NCBI RefSeq assembly: GCF_014645895.1
Contig: NZ_BMMP01000008.1
Span: 259,158 to 323,157 of the forward strand
Length of the DNA stretch: 64,000 bases
Origin: Streptomyces daqingensis
GTDB taxonomy: Bacteria > Actinomycetota > Actinomycetes > Streptomycetales > Streptomycetaceae
Direction: 5' to 3'
Part shown: positions 37,945-46,171 of the stretch, in pieces
How positions within the stretch are numbered: position 1 is the stretch's first letter
How the letters are laid out: each line of letters starts with the position of its first letter
Notes under the pieces: generated by a model
What the model was told of the DNA's origin: nothing
What the model saw: only the letters and a program-made list of their open reading frames with translations
Database searches by the model: none
Translations under genes and position numbers: made by a program

Positions 37945-38865
37945 GTGGCCGCCGCACCAGCTATCAAGTCGCCCATACCGGAGAAACCGTTGGCCACTGG
38001 CACCCAACCCCAACCGAATACGAGCAGCGCGGGCAGCTCTGAGCCTGCGAGCACCTCACCCGGTGCGACCGGCACCGGAGGCGTGCGCACCGGCACGCGT
38101 GCCGCGATCGCCGAACGCCACCTGCGTACCGACAGGTGGTGGCTCGCCCCCGCGGGAACCGCGTTCGGCCTCTTCGCCTTCATCGTCTACTCGACGTGGC
38201 GGGCGTTCGCGAACGCCGACTACTACCACGCGCCGTACGTCTCACCCTTCTACTCCCCCTGCCTCGCGGAGAGCTGCGAGCAGATGCAGGGCGGGCCCAA
38301 CTGGGCCCTCTTCGGGGAGTGGTGGCCGCTGTCGCCCGCGCTGATCATCCTGATCTTCCCGCTGGGCTTCCGGCTCACCTGCTACTACTACCGCAAGGCC
38401 TACTACCGCTCGTTCTGGGCCTCTCCCCCGGCGTGCGCGGTGGCCGAGCCGCACAAGAGCTACTCCGGTGAGACGCGCTTCCCCCTCATCCTGCAGAACC
38501 TCCACCGCTACTTCTTCTACGCCGCAGTCCTCGTCGCGGTCATCCTGACGTGGGACACCGTCCTCGGGTTCCGCAACGCGGACTACGAGTGGGGCCACAT
38601 GGGCCTGGGCACGGTGGTGTTCCTCGTCAACATCGTGCTGATCTGGGCGTACACCATCTCGTGCCACTCGTGCCGGCACATCGTCGGCGGGCGGCTGAAG
38701 CACTTCTCGAAGCACCCCGTGCGTTACCGCATGTGGAGCGTGGTCGGACGGCTCAACGCCCGGCACATGCAGCTGGCGTGGGCGTCACTGCTGAGCGTGG
38801 GACTTGCCGATCTGTACGTCTACCTGCTGGCGACCGGTGCCATCACCGATCTGCAGCTCTTCTGA
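37945..38865 (+). CDS. succinate dehydrogenase membrane-anchor subunit (cytochrome b-like)
   Basis: 306 residues. After a 50-residue Ser/Thr/Pro/Gly-rich N-terminus come five predicted helices (WLAPAGTAFGLFAFIVYSTW; LSPALIILIFPLGFRLTCYYY, quoted as ALIILIFPLGFRL; YFFYAAVLVAVILTWDTVL; LGTVVFLVNIVLIWAYTI; WASLLSVGLADLYVYLLATG). Histidines near helix ends (NLHRYFF, GHMGLG, CHSCRH) are candidate haem ligands. It is followed directly by sdhA and sdhB, so it is the single membrane subunit of a trimeric succinate:menaquinone oxidoreductase, as in the actinobacterial Sdh1 type. GTG start; ribosome site weak. Confidence 0.82.
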   Translation: MAAAPAIKSPIPEKPLATGTQPQPNTSSAGSSEPASTSPGATGTGGVRTGTRAAIAERHLRTDRWWLAPAGTAFGLFAFIVYSTWRAFANADYYHAPYVSPFYSPCLAESCEQMQGGPNWALFGEWWPLSPALIILIFPLGFRLTCYYYRKAYYRSFWASPPACAVAEPHKSYSGETRFPLILQNLHRYFFYAAVLVAVILTWDTVLGFRNADYEWGHMGLGTVVFLVNIVLIWAYTISCHSCRHIVGGRLKHFSKHPVRYRMWSVVGRLNARHMQLAWASLLSVGLADLYVYLLATGAITDLQLF

Positions 38866-38895
38866 CCACGCTTCTCTGAGAGGGATGCTCCACAA

Positions 38896-40875
38896 ATGAC
38901 GCAAGTCGAACGCCAGCAGTGGGATGTCGTCATCGTCGGCGCAGGCGGTGCGGGACTGCGGGCCGCGATCGAAGCACGTGAGCAGGGTCTGCGTACGGCC
39001 GTGATCTGCAAGTCCTTGTTCGGCAAGGCGCACACGGTGATGGCCGAGGGCGGCATCGCCGCCAGCATGGGGAACGCCAACGAGAGCGACAACTGGAAGG
39101 TCCACTTCCGGGACACGATGCGCGGCGGCAAGTTCCTCAACCACTGGCGGATGGCGGAACTGCACGCCAAGGAGGCCCCGGACCGGGTCTGGGAGCTGGA
39201 GACCTGGGGAGCGCTGTTCGACCGGACGAAGGACGGCCGGATCTCCCAGCGCAACTTCGGAGGCCACGAGTACCCCCGTCTCGCCCACGTCGGCGACCGC
39301 ACGGGCCTGGAGCTGATCCGCACGCTCCAGCAGAAGACCGTCGCGCTCCAGCAGGAGGACTACAAGGAGTTCGGGGACTACGAGGCCCGCCTGAAGGTCT
39401 TCCAGGAGTGCACCGTCACCCGCATCCTCAAGTCGCCGGCCGAGGGCGGCGCCCCAGGGGAAGAGCGGGTCTCCGGCGTCTTCTGCTACGAGCGCGAGTC
39501 GGGCCGCTTCTTCGTCGTCGAGGCGCCTGCCGTGGTGCTGGCGACCGGCGGCATCGGCAAGTCGTTCAAGGTCACCTCCAACTCCTGGGAGTACACGGGC
39601 GACGGGCACGCACTGGCCCTGCTGGCCGGCGCCTCGCTGATCAACATGGAGTTCGTGCAGTTCCACCCCACGGGGATGGTCTGGCCTCCCTCGGTGAAGG
39701 GCATCCTCGTCACCGAGTCCGTGCGGGGTGACGGAGGCGTCCTCCGCAACTCCGACGGCAAGCGCTTCATGTTCGACTACATCCCCGACGTCTTCAAAGA
39801 GAAGTACGCGCAGTCGGAGAGCGAGGCCGACGGCTGGTACGAGGACCCGGCCAACCACCGGCGCCCGCCCGAACTGCTGCCCAGGGACGAGGTCGCCCGC
39901 GCGATCAACTCCGAGGTCAAGGCGGGCCGCGGCTCCCCGCACGGCGGCGTCTTCCTGGACGTCTCGACGCGCATGCCCGCCGACGTGATCCGCCGCCGCC
40001 TCCCGTCCATGCACCACCAGTTCAAGGAGCTGGCGGACGTGGACATCACGGCGGAACCCATGGAGGTCGGCCCCACCTGCCACTACGTGATGGGCGGCGT
40101 CGAGGTCGACCCCGACACGGCGGCCGCGGTCGGCGTCACCGGGCTCTACGCCGCGGGCGAGGTCGCGGGCGGCATGCACGGGTCGAACAGGCTCGGCGGC
40201 AACTCGCTCTCCGACCTGCTGGTCTTCGGTCGCCGCGCGGGCCTGCACGCCGCACAGTACGCGGCGGGCCTGAAGGACGCGCGGCCCGCCGTCAGCGAGG
40301 AGCAGATCGAGAGCGCCGCGTCCGAGGCCCTGCGCCCGTTCAGCGCCGCGGAGGTCCCCGACGGCGCGCCGGCGGAGAACCCGTACACCCTCCACCAGCA
40401 CCTGCAGCAGTCCATGAACGACCTCGTCGGCATCATCCGCCGCGAGGAGGAGATGGCCCAGGCGCTGGAGCGGCTCGCGGAGCTGCGCGTACGGGCGACG
40501 TACGCGGGAGTCGAGGGGCACCGCCAGTTCAACCCGGGCTGGCACCTGGCGATCGACCTGCGCAACATGCTGCTGGTCAGCGAGTGCGTGGCGCGGGCGG
40601 CGCTGACGCGGACCGAGTCGCGCGGCGGTCACACCCGTGACGACTACCCCGCGATGGACCGCCAGTGGCGGCGCTCGAACCTCGTGTGCACCCTCGCCGA
40701 CGAGCCGGTCTCCCTCGACGCCTCGACGGAGCCCGGCGAGGCCGCGGAGCGCGCCGAACGCGGCCGCATCGACCTGCACCGCCGCGACATGCCGCCGATC
40801 CGCGCGGATCTGCTGGAGCTCTTCGAGAAGGAGGAGCTGATCAAGTACCTGACGGACGAGGAGCTGACTACCTGA
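38896..40875 (+). CDS. sdhA: succinate dehydrogenase flavoprotein subunit
   Basis: 659 residues. FAD dinucleotide fold DVVIVGAGGAGLRAAIEA (about 10-27), covalent-FAD segment with the conserved His in GKAHTVMAEGGIAASMG (about 45-60), substrate-loop motif FHPTGMV, the catalytic-arginine region, and GSNRLGGNSLSDLLVFGRRAG (core NRLGGNSLSD) before the helical C-terminal domain. Oxidises succinate to fumarate, passing electrons through SdhB. ATG start with GAGAGGGATG region upstream. The stop and the sdhB start overlap (TGATG), coupling translation. Confidence 0.96.
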   Translation: MTQVERQQWDVVIVGAGGAGLRAAIEAREQGLRTAVICKSLFGKAHTVMAEGGIAASMGNANESDNWKVHFRDTMRGGKFLNHWRMAELHAKEAPDRVWELETWGALFDRTKDGRISQRNFGGHEYPRLAHVGDRTGLELIRTLQQKTVALQQEDYKEFGDYEARLKVFQECTVTRILKSPAEGGAPGEERVSGVFCYERESGRFFVVEAPAVVLATGGIGKSFKVTSNSWEYTGDGHALALLAGASLINMEFVQFHPTGMVWPPSVKGILVTESVRGDGGVLRNSDGKRFMFDYIPDVFKEKYAQSESEADGWYEDPANHRRPPELLPRDEVARAINSEVKAGRGSPHGGVFLDVSTRMPADVIRRRLPSMHHQFKELADVDITAEPMEVGPTCHYVMGGVEVDPDTAAAVGVTGLYAAGEVAGGMHGSNRLGGNSLSDLLVFGRRAGLHAAQYAAGLKDARPAVSEEQIESAASEALRPFSAAEVPDGAPAENPYTLHQHLQQSMNDLVGIIRREEEMAQALERLAELRVRATYAGVEGHRQFNPGWHLAIDLRNMLLVSECVARAALTRTESRGGHTRDDYPAMDRQWRRSNLVCTLADEPVSLDASTEPGEAAERAERGRIDLHRRDMPPIRADLLELFEKEELIKYLTDEELTT

Positions 40876-41771
40876 TGAGCGCGGAGACGCATGCGGGCGA
40901 GGGCGCGGGCACACACACCCGCCCCGCCGCGGAGGACGCAGCCGGCACCGCTCCGGGAACCGGCACACCGGGTGCGGTCGCCGGCGGCGCACCGGACGCG
41001 ACGAGCACCAGCTACACCGCGCACTTCCGGGTCTGGCGGGGCGACATCGACGGCGGCGGCCTGACGGACTTCGAGGTGGAGGTCCACGAGGGCGAGGTCG
41101 TGCTCGACATCGTCCACCGGCTGCAGGCGACCCAGGCACCCGACCTCGCCGTCCGCTGGAACTGCAAGGCGGGCAAGTGCGGCTCGTGCAGCGCGGAGAT
41201 CAACGGACGCCCGCGTCTGCTGTGCATGACGCGGATGTCGGTCTTCGAGCGCACGGAGACCGTCACGATCACCCCGCTGCGCGCCTTCCCCATCGTGCGG
41301 GACCTGGTGACGGACGTGTCGTACAACTACGCCAAGGCCCGCGAGGTGCCGGCGTTCGTCCCGCCGCAGGACCTGGGGCCGGGCGAGTACCGCATGCAGC
41401 AGGAGGACGTGGAGCGCCCGCAGGAGTTCCGCAAGTGCATCGAGTGCTTCCTGTGCCAGGACACGTGCCACGTGGTGCGCGACCACGAGGAGAACAAGCA
41501 GGCGTTCGCCGGCCCGCGTTTCCTCATGCGCGTGGCGGAGCTGGACATGCATCCGCTGGACGCCGCCGAGGAGACGGGCCTGGACCGCAAGACGACGGCC
41601 CAGGACGAGCACGGGCTGGGCTACTGCAACATCACGAAGTGCTGCACCGACGTCTGCCCGGAGCACATCAAGATCACCGACAACGCGCTCATCCCGCTCA
41701 AGGAACGGGCAGCGGACCGCAAGTACGACCCGATCGTCTGGCTCGGGAACAAGATCCGCCGCCGTTCCTGA
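40875..41771 (+). CDS. sdhB: succinate dehydrogenase iron-sulfur subunit
   Basis: 298 residues. A 45-residue Ala/Gly/Thr/Pro-rich N-terminal extension, unusual for SdhB, precedes the ferredoxin domain with [2Fe-2S] ligands in CKAGKCGSC and a later RLLC. The C-terminal domain carries CIECFLCQDTC and CCTDVCPEHI for the other two clusters. Electrons pass from SdhA to the membrane subunit. Start ATG overlaps the sdhA stop by one base. A strong terminator follows at 41776-41805, ending the operon. Confidence 0.96.
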   Translation: MSAETHAGEGAGTHTRPAAEDAAGTAPGTGTPGAVAGGAPDATSTSYTAHFRVWRGDIDGGGLTDFEVEVHEGEVVLDIVHRLQATQAPDLAVRWNCKAGKCGSCSAEINGRPRLLCMTRMSVFERTETVTITPLRAFPIVRDLVTDVSYNYAKAREVPAFVPPQDLGPGEYRMQQEDVERPQEFRKCIECFLCQDTCHVVRDHEENKQAFAGPRFLMRVAELDMHPLDAAEETGLDRKTTAQDEHGLGYCNITKCCTDVCPEHIKITDNALIPLKERAADRKYDPIVWLGNKIRRRS

Positions 41772-41775
41772 GCTC

Positions 41776-41805
41776 GTCCCCGGCCTCGCTCGTGAGGCCG
41801 GGGAC
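41776..41805 (+). terminator. rho-independent-type hairpin ending the sdh operon
   Basis: Perfect 12-bp stem GTCCCCGGCCTC / GAGGCCGGGGAC with a 6-base loop, four bases after the sdhB stop codon. Confidence 0.88.
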
Positions 41806-41813
41806 GCGGGATC

Positions 41814-41838
41814 GTGACACGATGTGACAGCACGTGAC
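41814..41838 (+). repeat. three GTGAC direct repeats with 10-bp spacing
   Basis: GTGAC occurs at 41814-41818, 41824-41828 and 41834-41838, each within a related decamer (YGTGACRSNA). The one-helical-turn spacing places the units on one face of the DNA, as in binding sites for tandemly bound regulators. No regulator is assigned. Confidence 0.55.
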
Positions 41839-42120
41839 GGGAGCTGTCGCGGAACCACTGCCGCGGGCAGCGGCTTTCCGCGGCGGCTCCCTTCGTGTGT
41901 TTCACGTGTGCTCGCCTGTGTTCAGCGCCACCTCCGCACCGCGCTGCGGCCGGAGCGGAGGGGTACCCGGCCGTCGGCGCCAGTGGTCGGACCAACGGCG
42001 TCGCCGTCTCCACGACACAAGGACCGTCCCGCTGTATACGCTGAACAGCTCCGGCGTACCGGATCCGGTGCACCGGGACCTCAGCATCCGCATCGTCCTT
42101 ACCAGTGCAGAGGAACCGCG

Positions 42121-43914
42121 ATGAGACGTCGGCACTTCCTGGGAACCGTGGGCAGCCTCGCCGTGGCGTACGGCGCCGGGCCGAGTTCCGCTCCCGCCCT
42201 GGCCGCCTCCTGGAACGGCTCCGGCTCCGGAGGGCCGCCGACAGTGACACCGGACGACCTCGAATTCCGGCCGCACCGTCTCCGCCCCGGCAGCCCGCAC
42301 CGCGCGGGGCTGCTGCGCGGGCAGGTCGAGAAGATCGTCCCGGCGGCCGAGGAGTACATGCGTCCCGGCCCCGGGCGCCCCAACCCCTCGCACCCGGGCT
42401 TCGTGCTGCTCGCGGCCAGAAACGGCGTGGTCGTCGAGCACGAGGCCCGCGGCCACGCACTGCGCTACGCCAAGTGGGACGAGGCGACGCAGACGGCGCA
42501 GGAGCTGCCGCGCGAGCAGTGGGTCGGGATGCGCCGCGACACGATCTTCGACGTGGCGTCGGTCTCGAAGCTCTTCACCTCCGTCGTCCTCGTGAGCATG
42601 GCCGAGCGCGGCGAGATCGACCTGGACGCGCCGGTGAAGCGCTACCTCCCCGAGTTCACCGAGAGCGACCCCGCCAAGTCCGCGATCGTCGTCCGGCAGC
42701 TGGTGACGCACACCTCGGGCATGAAGGCCGACATGGACCTCCAGCCCTACCCGGACCGGGAGGCCCGGCTCGCCGCCGTCTACGCGTCGCCCCTCGACAA
42801 CCCTCCCGGCGAGCACTACACCTACTCCGACCTCGGCCTCATCACGGCGGGCGAGCTCCTCGCGAAGGTGGCGGGCAAGGGCCTGGACGACCTCGTCGCC
42901 GAGATCGTCACCCGGCCGCTCGGGCTGGACGACACCGGCTACAACCCGCCGAAGTCGAAGCTGGACCGCGTCGCCGCGACCGAGTACATGCCATGGACGG
43001 GCAGGGGCATGGTCCGCGGCTCCGTGCACGACGAGAAGTCGTACTACCTGGGCGGCGTCGCCGGCCACGCGGGCGTCTTCTCCACGGCGTCCGACCTCGC
43101 CGTCTTCGGACAGATGGTGCTCAACGGGGGCACGTACGGCGGGCACAGGGTCCTCGGCGAGAAGTGGGTCCGGAAGATGCTCACCAACCAGAACCCGGGC
43201 ATGGGCGCCGAGGCGGCCCGAGGGCTGGGCTGGCAGCTCGACCAGCGCTTCTACATGGACGCGATGACCTCCCCCGTCAGCTTCGGCCACACCGGCTACA
43301 CCGGGCCCTGCCTGGTGGGCGACCCCGTCAGCGGCAGCCTCTTCGTCTTCATGGCCAACAGGGTGCATCCGACGCGTGAGTGGGGCACGGAGAGCGTCTA
43401 CCGCCGCGCTCCCGCACGCCGCCTGGCGCGCGCCGTCCCCGTACGCCCGGCGGTCTCGCGGGCCTCCTGGTACTCCGGCCAGCGCGACGGGACGACCAGC
43501 ACGCTGCGCGTCCCGCTGAAGGAGGCCGTCCGCAAGGACGCCTCGCTCACCTTCAGCCTCTGGTACGACACCGATCCCGCCGACGTGTGCACGCTCGAAG
43601 CCACCACCGGCACCGGCGGGGACGCGGAGTGGAAGGCCGTGCCGCTCCGCATGCGGGTGGAGGACCACCGCTGGCGCACCGACGGGGAGATCTCCGGCTT
43701 CTCGGGCCGCCAGTGGCTGCACGCCCAAGCGGCGCTGCCCGACGGTGTGACCGGTGTGCGCTGGCGCTACGTCAACGACGAGGACCAGCAGGGCCGGGGC
43801 GTCTACCTCGACGACGTCCGCGTACTCGCGGGCTCCCGCCCCGTGTTCATGAGCGTCCGGCCGCGCGACAACGCCCGTGTCGAGGCCGACGGCTGGGAGC
43901 TCTCCGGGAACTAA
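42121..43914 (+). CDS. exported serine hydrolase (beta-lactamase/esterase family) with extra C-terminal domain
   Basis: 597 residues. Begins RRRHFLG followed by a hydrophobic stretch to APALAAS, a twin-arginine (Tat) type signal. The catalytic domain (about 70-430) has the nucleophile motif SVSK in DVASVSKLFTS, the second motif YSD in HYTYSDLG, and HTG in GHTGYTG replacing KTG, as in class C-like esterases and D-aminopeptidases. The C-terminal 150 residues (starting at SWYSGQRDGT, ending with GVYLDDVRV) look like a beta-sandwich of the kind that follows secreted hydrolases and may bind carbohydrate or cell wall. Substrate unknown; not a resistance beta-lactamase on this evidence. Confidence 0.87.
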   Translation: MRRRHFLGTVGSLAVAYGAGPSSAPALAASWNGSGSGGPPTVTPDDLEFRPHRLRPGSPHRAGLLRGQVEKIVPAAEEYMRPGPGRPNPSHPGFVLLAARNGVVVEHEARGHALRYAKWDEATQTAQELPREQWVGMRRDTIFDVASVSKLFTSVVLVSMAERGEIDLDAPVKRYLPEFTESDPAKSAIVVRQLVTHTSGMKADMDLQPYPDREARLAAVYASPLDNPPGEHYTYSDLGLITAGELLAKVAGKGLDDLVAEIVTRPLGLDDTGYNPPKSKLDRVAATEYMPWTGRGMVRGSVHDEKSYYLGGVAGHAGVFSTASDLAVFGQMVLNGGTYGGHRVLGEKWVRKMLTNQNPGMGAEAARGLGWQLDQRFYMDAMTSPVSFGHTGYTGPCLVGDPVSGSLFVFMANRVHPTREWGTESVYRRAPARRLARAVPVRPAVSRASWYSGQRDGTTSTLRVPLKEAVRKDASLTFSLWYDTDPADVCTLEATTGTGGDAEWKAVPLRMRVEDHRWRTDGEISGFSGRQWLHAQAALPDGVTGVRWRYVNDEDQQGRGVYLDDVRVLAGSRPVFMSVRPRDNARVEADGWELSGN

Positions 43915-44039
43915 GGCCGCTCGCCGGGGCCGTCCGCCGTGCGGGCGGGCGGCTCCGCGGGCCCGACCGGCGGACTCAGCCCCGGGAGCGAGCCCGTCCG
44001 GGCGGCGCCCGGTGAGCCGGTGGCGGCGCGCGGGCGCCG

Positions 44040-45833
44040 TCAGAAGAGGCTGAGCAGCGCCTCTGTCGGGTCGACGGGCTTGGAGTCCCGCCCGGGACGG
44101 GCGAGTTCGAACCAGACGGTCTTCCCCCGGTGCGTCCGCCTGCTCCCCCACGCGGTGCTCAGCAGCCCGACAAGCTGAAGGCCCCGTCCACCCTCGTCGG
44201 TCACCTGAGCGCGGCGCCGACGGGGCTGGACGAGGCCGGAGTCCCATACCTCGCACACGAGCGTGCGGTCCAGCAGCAACCGTATTCGTATGTCGCCTTC
44301 GCCATGCCGGAGCGCGTTCGTCACCAGCTCGCTGACGAGCAGCTCCGCCGTGTCCGCGAGCCCGTCCAGGTCCCATGCGCCGAGCTGCTCGCGGGTCAGC
44401 TCGCGTGCGCGGGCGACCGAGCGCGGTTCTGCCGACAGCGTCCAGTCTCCGACCGCGCCGTCCGGCAGCCCCTGCACCCTGGCCACCAGCAGGGCGATGT
44501 CGTCCTCGCCGTGGTGGACGTTGAGGGTGGTGAGCACCCGGTCCGCGACGTTCTCGAGTTCCTCCGTGGCGTCGGTGAGGGCCGCGCGCAGCGCGCCCAG
44601 CCCCTCGTCGATGGGGTGTTCGCGCGACTCGACGAGGCCGTCGGTGTAGAGCGCGATCATCGCGCCGTCCGGCAGTTCGGTCTCGATCTCCTCGAAGGGC
44701 TCGCCGCCGACCCCGAGCGGCACGCCCTTGGGGACCTCGATCATCAGCGCCGACTCGCCCGGTTCGACGAGCACGGGCGGCAGATGCCCGGCGTTGGCGA
44801 TGGTGCACCGGCGGGAGACGGGGTCGTACACGGCGAAGATGCACGTCGCGAGGTAGACCTCCGCCAGGTCGTCGCCGCCGCGCTGGGAACCGGGAGCGTC
44901 GCCGAGGCCGCGGGCGATCTCGTCCAGCGCACCGAGCACCTCCGCCGGCTCCATGTCCGTGGTGAGGGCCAGCGTCCGTACGGCGGTGCGCAGTTCGCCC
45001 ATGGCGACGGCCGCGCGCAGGCCCCGCCCCATCACGTCGCCGACGACGACGGCGGTGCGGTGCCCAGGGAGTTCGATCACGTCGAACCAGTCGCCGCCCA
45101 CCTCGGTCGCCGGGTTGCCCGGCAGGTAGCGGCAGGCGATCTCCAGTCCGGCCGCCTCCGGGTCGCCCGGCGGGAGAAGGCTCCTCTGGAGGATCAGCGC
45201 CCGTTCGTGCTCCCTGCGGTAGAGCCGGGCGTTGTCGATGCAGACGGCGGCGCGGGAGGCGAGTTCGGCCGCGAGGGCCGCGTCGCGCTCGCCGAACGGC
45301 TCGCTGCCCTTGACCCGGGAGAACTGGACGAGCCCCAGCACCCGGTCCCTGGCGACCATCGGCACGGCGAGCGTCGACTGCACGACGGCGCCGAACTGCA
45401 GCGGCACCGTGCCGTCCTGGCCGGGTATGTACTGAACCCGCCCGCTGCGCAAGGCGTTCGCGCACGGAGTGTGGAAGGGGTAGCAGTGCGTCGCACCGAC
45501 CGACACCGGGCTCGACACGCTGGTGGAGCCCGCGCCTTCGCGGGCGAGCGAAGGGGGCGCCTCGGACACCGAGCTGGCGAATCCGACGCGGCGCAGCTCG
45601 CCGCTGCCGTCACCGGGGCCGACGGGCCGCGGTTCGTCGCCGGCGAGGACGTCCATGTACAGGTCGACCGACGCGAGGTCGCAGAACTGCGGGACGCCCA
45701 CGTCCAGCAGTTCTCGTGCCGTGGTCTCGAGGTCGAGCGAGTTGCCGATGCGTGCCCCCGCCGCGTTGAGCAAGGCGAGAGCGCGGCGAACGTCGTCCGG
45801 CTTGCCTGCCGCCTCCACAGGGATATCGCTCAA
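44040..45833 (-). CDS. GAF - PP2C phosphatase (SpoIIE/RsbU type) - anti-sigma kinase-like ATPase
   Basis: 597 residues from TTG 45831-45833, preceded by GGGAAGGGGCGGCG; longer in-frame starts lack ribosome sites. Residues 20-215 are a GAF sensor domain, 225-440 a SpoIIE/PP2C phosphatase (VGGDWFDVIELPGHRTAVVVGDVMGRGL, quoted core GGDWFDVIEL and GDVMGRGL, with the metal-binding aspartates), and 460-597 a HATPase_c domain of the RsbW/SpoIIAB kind (LLVSELVTNALRHGEG; DEGGRGLQLV). Phosphatase and kinase in one chain suggests a self-contained partner-switching module acting on an anti-anti-sigma factor. Two 10-bp direct repeats lie just upstream. Paralogue of the next gene upstream. Confidence 0.9.
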   Translation of the reverse strand: MSDIPVEAAGKPDDVRRALALLNAAGARIGNSLDLETTARELLDVGVPQFCDLASVDLYMDVLAGDEPRPVGPGDGSGELRRVGFASSVSEAPPSLAREGAGSTSVSSPVSVGATHCYPFHTPCANALRSGRVQYIPGQDGTVPLQFGAVVQSTLAVPMVARDRVLGLVQFSRVKGSEPFGERDAALAAELASRAAVCIDNARLYRREHERALILQRSLLPPGDPEAAGLEIACRYLPGNPATEVGGDWFDVIELPGHRTAVVVGDVMGRGLRAAVAMGELRTAVRTLALTTDMEPAEVLGALDEIARGLGDAPGSQRGGDDLAEVYLATCIFAVYDPVSRRCTIANAGHLPPVLVEPGESALMIEVPKGVPLGVGGEPFEEIETELPDGAMIALYTDGLVESREHPIDEGLGALRAALTDATEELENVADRVLTTLNVHHGEDDIALLVARVQGLPDGAVGDWTLSAEPRSVARARELTREQLGAWDLDGLADTAELLVSELVTNALRHGEGDIRIRLLLDRTLVCEVWDSGLVQPRRRRAQVTDEGGRGLQLVGLLSTAWGSRRTHRGKTVWFELARPGRDSKPVDPTEALLSLF

Positions 45834-46171
45834 CGCCGCCCCTTCCCGTGACCAGTGTGGCACCGGTTCCGAGCAGTGTGGCAGGCGTACGGCACCCGGA
45901 ACACGCTCTTCCCGATCGCTGCACAGATTTCCGCAGTTCCTGTCGGTTCCCACAAACCGTGCGGCCCCACACCTCCGTGCGATCTCCCCCCTGACATCCG
46001 CAGGGACACCAGACTCCTAACCCGGCCAGGGGTGTTCGAACCATTTTGTGCTCGGGCGCACATCGGCAGCAGGGGTGCGGAAGAAAGCTGAACCAGCCGC
46101 GCAAGCGCACAAGAACGGCACGGTGCCTGACGGGCGGTCTTCCCCGATGTGCCGTACGCCCCGAACACCCC
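45834..46171. other. intergenic region between the two phosphatase genes
   Basis: 338 bases without a gene, downstream of one phosphatase and upstream of the other, both on the minus strand. Near the right gene's stop nothing terminator-like is obvious. The direct repeats at 45853-45883 lie just before the start of the left gene. Small antisense open frames here are not supported. Confidence 0.5.
45853..45883 (-). repeat. 10-bp direct repeats 21 bp apart at the phosphatase start
   Basis: TGCCACACTG (minus strand) occurs twice, at 45874-45883 and 45853-45862, with an 11-base spacer, so the copies are two helical turns apart. They end seven bases before the ribosome site of the gene starting at 45833 and probably bind a regulator or span the transcription start. 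Confidence 0.6.

Larger units (their letters stand above)
41772..42120. other. intergenic region with terminator and phased direct repeats
   Basis: 349 bases without a gene. It begins with the sdh terminator (41776-41805), then three GTGAC repeats with a 10-bp period (41814-41838). TACGCT at 42036-42041 is a possible -10 for the hydrolase gene; no -35 accompanies it. AGAGGAACCGCG is the ribosome site before 42121. Confidence 0.55.

Noticed and set aside
38785..41139. 784-residue minus-strand open frame across sdhA
   Set aside because: Shadow of sdhA; no domain recognisable and no ribosome site.
41902..45465. 1187-residue minus-strand open frame covering the hydrolase and part of the phosphatase gene
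   Set aside because: It is antisense to the hydrolase and out of frame with the phosphatase; composition is that of GC-rich shadow sequence.
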